Part shown: positions 58,011-64,000 of the stretch, one piece after another
Layout: each line of letters opens with the position of its first letter
Numbering within the stretch: the first letter of the stretch is position 1
Assembly (NCBI GenBank): GCA_023242925.1
Contig: CP096134.1
Coordinates: forward strand, 2,251,501 to 2,315,500
DNA: 64,000 nucleotides
From: Hyphomonadaceae bacterium JAD_PAG50586_4
GTDB lineage: Bacteria; Pseudomonadota; Alphaproteobacteria; Caulobacterales; Aquidulcibacteraceae
Direction of reading: 5' to 3'
Made by a program: the position numbers and the translations under genes
The notes under the pieces: model-generated
Database searches by the model: none
What the model was told of the DNA's origin: nothing
Seen by the model: the letters and a program-made list of their open reading frames with translations, nothing else

Positions 58011-60073
58011 TCCGCCGCCACCTTGTCAGCGCCGGCGCGCATACGTGAGCATTCGGCCATCGTCTTCGAGGCGCGCGCGATCGGGTTGGTGAGATAGAAG
58101 TCGGCCACGCTGCTATGGAACGGCTCGTTCGACACCGCGCCGTCAGCGCCGATGCTCGCGGCGTCGAAACCCGCGCCATCAGCAGCGCCCGGCGCGTAGT
58201 CGACTTGGCCGAAGGTCGGGTGTTCGGCGATCATCTTTTGGCGCAGCGCACCCAACGTGTCGTAAGGCAGCGTCTTGCCGAGCGCGCCGGAGAGCGCGCG
58301 CACAATCGCCCAATCTTCCTTGGCGTCGCCCTTCGGGAAAGTGGCGCGGCGGCCGTATTGGACGCGGCCCTCGGTGTTCACCCAGGTCGCATCCTTTTCC
58401 GTGTAGGCCGCGCCCGGCAGGATGATGTCGCCACGGTGCGCACCAGCATCGCCGTGCGTACCGATGTAGATGACCGTGCCCGCGTTCGGCAGCGCGACTT
58501 CATCGACGCCGAGCAGCAGCAGTGTTTCCATGCCGCCCTTCAGCATGTCGGCAGCACTCTTGCCGCCCTCGCCCGGCAGGAAGCCGAGATCGAGGCCGCC
58601 GACGCGCGAAGCTGCGCCGTGCAGCACGTTGAATGCGTTCCAACCCTCTTTCGAGACGCTCGCCGCCAGCTTGCCGGCGGCGCGCAGTACGGTCGCGCCA
58701 TCCGCACGCGTTAGCGCGCCACTGCCTACGATGATCAGCGGCTTTTGTGCGTTCTTCAGAACGTCGCCGAAGGCGCCAAGATCGGCCAGCGATTGCGGGC
58801 CGGCGCCGAGGAGTTTGTACTTGTAGCTGAGGTTCACGGCTTCACCGACAACGCCAATGTCGGCGCCGCGCAGCCAAGCCTTGCGGATGCGCGCGTTCAG
58901 CACCGGCGCTTCGAGGCGCGGGTTCGTGCCGATGAGCAAGATCGCGTCAGCTTCGTCGATGCCGGCGATGGTGGAATTGAACAGATAGGATTGGCGCGCC
59001 CCGCCACCGATCTGCACACCATCGGCGCGACAATCGGTGTTTGGCGAGCCCAGCGCACGGAAGAGATCCAGCGTCGCCTTCATGCTCTCGGCGCACGCCA
59101 GATCGCCGGCGATGGCGCCGATCTTCTTGGGATCGCTGGAAAGCGCTTTGGCTGTCGCTTCAAGCGCTTCAGCCCAGGTGGCTGCACGCAGCTTGCCGTT
59201 TTCGCGGATGTAGGGGCGATCCAGACGTTGGCGCGACAGGCCGTCTTCGGCGTAGCGCGTCTTGTCGGAAATCCATTCCTCGTTGACGCCCTCGTTCACG
59301 CGCGGCAGCACGCGCAGCACGGAATCGCCGCGCGCATCAACGCGGATGTTCGAACCCAGCGCATCCATCACATCGATGGTTTCAGTCTTGGTCAGCTCCC
59401 ACGGCCGCGCATTAAAGGCGTACGGCTTCGAGGTGAGAGCCCCGACCGGGCAAAGATCGATCACGTTGGCCGAAAGCTCGCTCGTGAGCGAAGCTTCCAG
59501 ATACGTGGTGATTTCCATGTCCTCGCCGCGGCCCGTCGCGCCCAATTCGGATACGCCCGCGACTTCGGTGACGAAGCGGACGCAGCGCGTGCATTGAATG
59601 CAGCGCGTCATCACCGTCTTCACCAGCGGGCCCATGAACTTTTCTTCGACCGCGCGCTTGTTTTCATCGAAGCGCGAGCCGCCACGGCCGTAGGCGACGG
59701 ACTGGTCCTGCAGATCGCACTCGCCGCCCTGGTCGCAGATCGGACAATCGAGCGGGTGATTGATGAGCAAAAACTCCATCACGCCCTTGCGCGCCTTATC
59801 GACGGTAGCGCTGTTGGTGACGAGTTCGTTGAGTTTATCGTCGCGCGGCGGCGGCAAATCTTTCACTTGCTGCGCGCACGACGCGACCGGTTTGGGCCCA
59901 GATTTGCCCCCGACCTTCACCTCAATGAGGCACATGCGGCAATTGCCGGCGATCGAGAGGCGCTCGTGGTAACAGAAGCGCGGAATCTCAGCGCCCGCAG
60001 CCTCGCAGGCCTGCAGCAACGTGTATTCGGGAGGTACGTCGACTTCAGTCCCGTCGACGAGAATCTTCGTCAT
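58007..60073 (-). CDS. nuoG: NADH-quinone oxidoreductase subunit G
   Basis: Largest peripheral-arm subunit, 688 residues, with clusters N1b, N4 and N5. [2Fe-2S] ligands in [19 protein letters not shown] and [10 protein letters not shown]; the N5 motif includes [18 protein letters not shown]; the N4 motif is [11 protein letters not shown], with further cysteine in [16 protein letters not shown] molybdopterin-oxidoreductase-like C-terminal half without catalytic function follows. It is the first gene of this nuo segment; nuoA-F do not precede it here. Confidence 0.96.
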   Translation of the reverse strand: MTKILVDGTEVDVPPEYTLLQACEAAGAEIPRFCYHERLSIAGNCRMCLIEVKVGGKSGPKPVASCAQQVKDLPPPRDDKLNELVTNSATVDKARKGVMEFLLINHPLDCPICDQGGECDLQDQSVAYGRGGSRFDENKRAVEEKFMGPLVKTVMTRCIQCTRCVRFVTEVAGVSELGATGRGEDMEITTYLEASLTSELSANVIDLCPVGALTSKPYAFNARPWELTKTETIDVMDALGSNIRVDARGDSVLRVLPRVNEGVNEEWISDKTRYAEDGLSRQRLDRPYIRENGKLRAATWAEALEATAKALSSDPKKIGAIAGDLACAESMKATLDLFRALGSPNTDCRADGVQIGGGARQSYLFNSTIAGIDEADAILLIGTNPRLEAPVLNARIRKAWLRGADIGVVGEAVNLSYKYKLLGAGPQSLADLGAFGDVLKNAQKPLIIVGSGALTRADGATVLRAAGKLAASVSKEGWNAFNVLHGAASRVGGLDLGFLPGEGGKSAADMLKGGMETLLLLGVDEVALPNAGTVIYIGTHGDAGAHRGDIILPGAAYTEKDATWVNTEGRVQYGRRATFPKGDAKEDWAIVRALSGALGKTLPYDTLGALRQKMIAEHPTFGQVDYAPGAADGAGFDAASIGADGAVSNEPFHSSVADFYLTNPIARASKTMAECSRMRAGADKVAAE

Positions 60074-60313
60074 GTTAAAGGCCCGTTTCGCGGACGCGCA
60101 TGGACGATTTATTGCGTCGCCGCAAGGGGGCGAAACGTCCCCGTTCAGGGCTAGGTTTTGCGAACGGTTCTCAGCATTTTTGCTGCTCCCGAAACGACCC
60201 GCGCGCGCGCGCGGTATTACCGCTTAAGGTTCGGCCACAACTGACATTTTTCCGGAACGTCGGCGCTGATCTTGGGTTGGTTTTGCAAGGGCGGGCAATA
60301 AAGGAGCTTATCC
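60074..60313. promoter_or_regulatory. Divergent intergenic region between nuoG and a small gene
   Basis: 240 bases that must hold the promoter of the nuoG-N operon (minus) and of the 51-residue gene (plus). A tract of alternating C and G (about 60200-60213) is conspicuous. I could not place -35/-10 elements with confidence. Confidence 0.4.
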
Positions 60314-60469
60314 ATGGCGAACCAACAACCGCAGAACCCGAACCAAGAGCGCCAAGCCCAGCCGGGCCGCTCTGATCAGGACAAAACGATGCCGGGTCAG
60401 GAACGTCCGGAACGGGATCAGGAACGAGTCGATAAGAATCGCGACGGCGACAAGAAGATCCCGCAATAA
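60314..60469 (+). CDS. Small hydrophilic disordered protein, 51 residues
   Basis: ATG 60314 is preceded by AAAGGAG at the right distance, and the frame runs to TAA 60467-60469. The product begins MANQQPQNPNQERQAQPG and ends RDGDKKIPQ; it is rich in Gln, Asp, Glu, Arg and Asn, with no hydrophobic core and a loose repeat (GQERPERDQERV). It is expected to be disordered and soluble. A terminator at 60511 supports a discrete transcript. Function unknown; stress-related small hydrophilic proteins look similar, but this is only an analogy. Confidence 0.7.
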   Translation: MANQQPQNPNQERQAQPGRSDQDKTMPGQERPERDQERVDKNRDGDKKIPQ

Positions 60470-60510
60470 GGCGACGATAGGTATTGGCGGAAACGTCTAG
60501 GCGAATGGAG

Positions 60511-60537
60511 CGGAGCGGTGAAGAACCGCTCCGTTTT
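60511..60537 (+). terminator. Intrinsic terminator after the 51-residue gene
   Basis: Stem CGGAGCGGT / ACCGCTCCG with loop GAAGA, followed by TTTT. Confidence 0.85.
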
Positions 60538-60652
60538 CGCGTGCAAATGTTACCGCGCCGGCAAGTGCTGCTAACGCGGCTTTCACCCTCTTCGTCCGCC
60601 CGAATTTTAACTGCGTGCGTGAGATAAGCGCGGTCTGAGATTTTGGCGGACC

Positions 60653-61318
60653 ATGAACGTTATCCCTTTTCGCCCCCGTTCGCAGCCCGAGGCTGAGCCT
60701 TTGGCCTTCGCCATCGGCGCGCGCGTTGATCTGCGCATCGGCGCGCTCGCGGCCGGCGTCGTGCGCCCGCGCGGGGAAGTCCAAGACCTCTATTCGTTCT
60801 CGAACCTGGCCCGCACCCTGCGTGGCGCGCGCATGGCGTGGCGCGAGCGCGGCGCTCACGCGCCGCTCGTGCTCGCGATCGCGCCGGAAGCACAGAATGC
60901 ATTGGAAGCGGACCTGCTGAGCGAAGCCGCCTTCGAGGCTGGTTGCACCCGTCACATGATCGGCTTCGAGCTCAACGAGCGCGAGATCGTCAGCGCAGGC
61001 CCGGCCCTCCCGGAAGGTCTGCGCGCCCGTGGCTGGAACGTGCTGTTGCGCGGCGACCCTGATTGCCCACTGCCGTTCGGCGCGCGCGCCCGCGCACTCT
61101 ACAACGAGATCGTGGTCGACGTGCCGGACACCCCCGACCCGTTCCTCGCGTTAGAGAACGGCGACCGCACCCCACTTGGCCGCCGCATCCTCGCAGCGCG
61201 CGAAGCTGGCCTGCTCATCACGGCCGAGAGTGTACGCAGCGCGGCACAAGCGCGCATTCTGGCGATTGCTGGATTTGATCGTGGCGGCGGGCCGCTGGCC
61301 GAAGCCGGCTTGCGTTAA
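60653..61318 (+). CDS. EAL-like (probably degenerate) protein
   Basis: A 221-residue soluble protein beginning MNVIPFRPRSQPEAEP. The layout resembles an EAL phosphodiesterase fold without its catalytic residues: LAFAIGARVDLRIGALAAGVVRPRGEVQDLYSF at the front, RHMIGFELNEREIV where EAL proteins have an FEITE-type strand, GLRARGWNVLLRGDP, and late EAGLLITAESVRSAAQARILAIAGFDRGGGPLAE, similar to the EGVE/GYG end region. The catalytic EAL and DDFG motifs are not seen, so enzymatic activity is unlikely. Family assignment is tentative. It is convergent, with a 4-base overlap, with the DUF2336 gene. Confidence 0.5.
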   Translation: MNVIPFRPRSQPEAEPLAFAIGARVDLRIGALAAGVVRPRGEVQDLYSFSNLARTLRGARMAWRERGAHAPLVLAIAPEAQNALEADLLSEAAFEAGCTRHMIGFELNEREIVSAGPALPEGLRARGWNVLLRGDPDCPLPFGARARALYNEIVVDVPDTPDPFLALENGDRTPLGRRILAAREAGLLITAESVRSAAQARILAIAGFDRGGGPLAEAGLR

Positions 61319-62457
61319 ATCGCGGCCGCGCGTTCGTGCTGCAAGCCAGACGCGTCCAATTTTTCCAACAGATAATCGAGATCGTCCTTCGGGACCGATT
61401 GGAATAGCGTAAGCGTGCGTTCCAGCATGCGCTTGCGGAACGTGATTCGGTCGCGCGCAGCGCCTTCACGCTCAATGCCGTGATAGACGTCAATGGCCGC
61501 ACGGATCGATGCAAACAAACGTGGCGGCAGGCCTGCGCGCTCACATGCCGATTTCAGGCCAAGCGGCCCGCTATCGTGCATCATCAGCCACATACGCTGA
61601 TGCGACATGCCGGCGAGCTGGGCCATCGCGTGCTCGACGAAATCCATCTGCCCAAGGCATAGCCCGCGCATCAGGATCGAAGGCGTCAGGCGGCCGTTCA
61701 AGTTCAATTGCTGCACAAAGCGCGGCAAATCGCTTTGGCGGATCGCTTGCTCGACAATGTCGAGCGTGGCGCGCTCGCGTGACGCCATGGACAAATCGAT
61801 CGCGATTTGGGGCGGCAATTCGTGATTGTTGACGAGGTGATCGAAGAGTTCGCCCGTCACCATTGAGACAAGCTTTTCGGTGACGCCCACCGGCAACGCG
61901 CTACGGCGCACCATCGCCTGCATGATGTTGGAGGTGCCCGCGAAGCGATAGAGCGCTGTGTCGAGCCCCTCTTCGTTAAACAGCGCGTTGTCGTTGGCGA
62001 GTGCGCGTTCCACGGCTTCGGTTACGGCGTATTCTGCGATCGCGCCCGTGACCGCCGTGGACAGATGCTCACGACTAGCAACCGCCACCTGCTTTGAGGG
62101 TGGGCACGCGCGGATGATCTCGACCAAGTCCGCATCGGTCAGCACCGGCGAGTTCATGATCACCGGCAACGCGATCGTATCGATGTCTTGCGCCAGCTTG
62201 TTGGCGATGTCGCGCGGCAGGCGCGGCGAATTCTTGAGTGCAACGGCCAAAGCGCGACGCACCAGCACGGCGGCGTCAGCGGCCATGATCCCGATGATGC
62301 TTTCAGCGTGCCTGCGTTCCTCTACGGAAAGCTCGGCCTCATCAATGCAGCGACAGAGCTTATGCGCGGCCTGGGCGCGATCATCGATCGTCGGCCCTTT
62401 GATCAAGGTGCGAATATCGCTCTCGGTCAGGTGAGCGCGCATGGTGACGACGGACAT
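61315..62457 (-). CDS. DUF2336 domain protein
   Basis: A 380-residue, all-helical, HEAT-like protein. Landmarks are AHKLCRCIDEAELSVEERRHAESIIGIMAADAAVLVRRALAVALKNSPRLPRDIANKLAQDIDTIALPVI, then SPVLTDADLVEII, which match the DUF2336 family of alphaproteobacteria. The C-terminal half adds further helical repeats. Function is not established. ATG 62457 (MSVVTMRAHLTESD) is preferred; the frame is open to 62529 but that part looks non-coding. Convergent with the EAL-like gene. Confidence 0.85.
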   Translation of the reverse strand: MSVVTMRAHLTESDIRTLIKGPTIDDRAQAAHKLCRCIDEAELSVEERRHAESIIGIMAADAAVLVRRALAVALKNSPRLPRDIANKLAQDIDTIALPVIMNSPVLTDADLVEIIRACPPSKQVAVASREHLSTAVTGAIAEYAVTEAVERALANDNALFNEEGLDTALYRFAGTSNIMQAMVRRSALPVGVTEKLVSMVTGELFDHLVNNHELPPQIAIDLSMASRERATLDIVEQAIRQSDLPRFVQQLNLNGRLTPSILMRGLCLGQMDFVEHAMAQLAGMSHQRMWLMMHDSGPLGLKSACERAGLPPRLFASIRAAIDVYHGIEREGAARDRITFRKRMLERTLTLFQSVPKDDLDYLLEKLDASGLQHERAAAI

Positions 62458-62574
62458 TGCAAGCCTCTGACAAGTCACAGGTCCAGCAGCCGACTCTGGC
62501 CGCACCCGCAGAAACACCCTTGATCCCATCCCTTAACGAAAGCTTGATTGAACCAACAACAAGGGAGGCGTCAC

Positions 62575-63766
62575 GTGCTCGAAGGCCTAAAGATCGTTGA
62601 GTACGCCACCTACGTGGCCGCCCCGGCGCTGCCGGCATCATGACCGATTGGGGCGCGGAGGTGATAAAGGTCGAACCCCCAGCGGCGACCCGATCCGGCT
62701 CTTCTTTTCATCCCTTGGTGTCGATGCCGAAACCAATCCGATCTTCGAAATGGACAATCGCGGCAAGCGCGGCATCGTGTTGGACACCACCAAGCCCGAA
62801 GGTCGCGACGCGCTGCTGAAGCTGATCGATCGCGCCGACATCTTTATCACCAATGTGCGCCCGGGCGGCTTGAAGCGCGCGGGGCTGGCGCCGGAGACGG
62901 TTCTGCAGCGTTGCCCGCGCCTCATCTACGCAACGCTCACGGGTTACGGGTTGGAAGGTCCCGACGCGGATCGTCCCGGAATGGACGCCGCCGCGTTTTG
63001 GGCGCGCTCTGGTTTGGCGGCGATGTTTCGCCCTAAGGGCGGCGAGCCGGTGCAATTGCGGACAGCTCTTGGCGATCACGTTGCGTCGCTCGCCATTGTC
63101 GCGGGCGTGCTCGCGGCCGTGCATGAGCGCAACGCAACAGGCAAGGGCCGCTTGATCGACGCATCGCTTTTGCGTACGGCGCACTATGTCGGCGGTAGCG
63201 ATCTTTCGATCCAGCACACGCGCGGCCGCGTGGCGTCCAATCGCCCACGTAGCGCTGTACCTAATCCGCTCGTGAATCCCTTCCGCACCAGCGACGACCG
63301 TTGGATCAGTCTGCTCATGCGCCAAGGCGACGGCGATTGGCCGAAGATCGCCCGCCTGCTCGGCATCGAACATCTCGTCAAAGACCCTCGCTTTGCGACA
63401 AGCCGCGCACGGCGAGAAAACGCAGCCGAACTGGTGGCGTTGTTGGACGACGCGTTTGCCAAGCTCGACTACGCGCAAGCCGCCGCCGCGCTCGATGGCG
63501 AGCAAATGGTGTGGGCGCCCATCCTATCGCCAGCCGAGGCAATTAGCGATCCACAGGCCATTGCCGCCGGTTGCGTGGTGCAAACGCCAACGCATGAGGG
63601 CGGCGTGTTCAATGCGCCTGCATCGCCGGTGCGTTTCCCGGGCGCGGACGATGGGCCCAAAGGCCCCGCCCCGCGCTTTGGCGAACACACGCGCGCTGTT
63701 CTTGCGGAGCTTGGCTATTCGGAGTCTGAGATCGATGCGCTCTATTCCAGCGGCGCGGCGGCTTAG
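62575..63766 (+). CDS. CaiB/BaiF family CoA-transferase, two frameshifts
   Basis: A formyl-CoA transferase-like enzyme moving CoA between acids. GTG 62575 with AAGGGAGG upstream begins LEGLKIVEYATYVAAP. The frame breaks at about 62621-62628 and continues AAGIMTDWGAEVIKVEPP, then breaks again in the five-C run 62676-62680 and continues SGDPIRLF to the end. Adding one base at each gives 397 residues. Motifs: NRGKRGIVLDTTKPEGRDALLKLIDRADIFITNVRPG, RLIYATLTGYGLEGPDADRPGMDAAAFWARSG, and IDASLLRTA. The catalytic Asp is expected in the PGMDA segment. Substrate unknown. Its stop overlaps the next convergent gene. Confidence 0.88.
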
Positions 63767-64000
63767 TCGCGGCTGGCGCGCGTGTAGGCGGCGAGTGCGC
63801 GCAAGGGATCTTGCGTCTCTTGCTCGTCGCCCGTTCCGCGCAGCAATGGCAGCAGCGCCATATTGAAGAGCGCCTGCGCCAAGGCAGGCGACATCATCTC
63901 GCTCTCGTCGCGGCCGTATTCTATGCGACCGCGACCGGCTGCGCCCATGCTTGCATCCGCGTCGAGCGACAGACGATCAAGCAGACCCTGCGCGGAGCGC
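63763..64000 (-). CDS. Partial protein of unknown function, 5' end outside window
   Basis: The last about 79 residues of a minus-strand gene entering from the right edge (QGLLDRLSLDADASMGAAGR, ALAQALFNMALLPLLRGT, ending AAYTRASRD). The frame is open to the edge and ends in a 4-base convergent overlap with the CoA-transferase. No family can be assigned from this fragment. Confidence 0.55.
   Translation of the reverse strand, partial: RSAQGLLDRLSLDADASMGAAGRGRIEYGRDESEMMSPALAQALFNMALLPLLRGTGDEQETQDPLRALAAYTRASRD

Overview
The window is a GC-rich, gene-dense stretch of an alphaproteobacterial chromosome. The best guess is the Caulobacterales/Hyphomonadales neighbourhood: DUF4167 beside prfA-prmC, DUF1467, DUF2336, an iscR-led SUF operon, PtsP(Ntr), a CpaE-like ATPase, and the order birA-coaX-rnj-mce-DUF1467-proS-lolC-lolD-dnaE. 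No phage, insertion sequence, CRISPR or plasmid module was seen. From about 17 kb to 60 kb almost every gene is on the minus strand, in long operons joined by ATGA overlaps.

Layout. 1-5.6 kb: trigger factor (runs off the left edge), tRNA-Leu(TAG), a membrane protein, the bifunctional NAD(P)HX repair enzyme, glnB and glnA. 5.6-9 kb: an unusual CpaE/TadZ-type ATPase fused through a membrane segment to Sel1 repeats, and a small outer-membrane beta-barrel. 9.2-17.4 kb: parE, an RhlE-type helicase, a coniferyl-aldehyde-type dehydrogenase, a GGDEF protein, an enoyl-CoA hydratase and a TfoX-like protein. 17.4-25.5 kb: the iron-sulfur assembly operon iscR, cysteine desulfurase, sufB, two lipoproteins, a small membrane protein, sufC, sufD, sufS, sufT, sufA, starting at a promoter covered by a type-1-like IscR box. 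25.7-36.4 kb: an alpha/beta hydrolase, then lysC-ptsP-rodZ-ispG-hypothetical-prfA-prmC-DUF4167, and ubiG on the plus strand. 36.5-39.1 kb: two tandem exported amidohydrolases. 39.2-50.2 kb: dnaE, lolD, lolC, proS, DUF1467, mce, rnj, coaX, birA. 50.2-60.1 kb: the complex I genes nuoG-H-(lipoprotein)-I-J-K-L-M-N, without nuoA-F next to them. 60.3-64 kb: a 51-residue protein, an EAL-like protein, a DUF2336 protein, a CaiB/BaiF CoA-transferase and a partial gene.

The most important general result is that the sequence carries many single-base frameshifts in genes that should be intact: tig, nnr, a suf-operon lipoprotein, iscR, prmC, dnaE, nuoM, nuoL, probably nuoH, and a CoA-transferase twice. All deletion-type events but the first CoA-transferase one lie at or beside short homopolymers. 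All three insertion-type events read GATCTCG where the protein family predicts Asp-Ser, i.e. GATTCG or GACTCG. That is a GANTC site, the CcrM methylation motif of alphaproteobacteria. I read this as assembly or base-calling error, some of it methylation-linked, rather than gene decay. Broken genes are therefore annotated as whole genes, with the shift position given.

The biology most worth following is the CpaE-Sel1 fusion, the envelope lipoproteins embedded in the SUF operon, the IscR box, the split complex I locus, and an amidohydrolase that has lost its metal-binding HxH motif.
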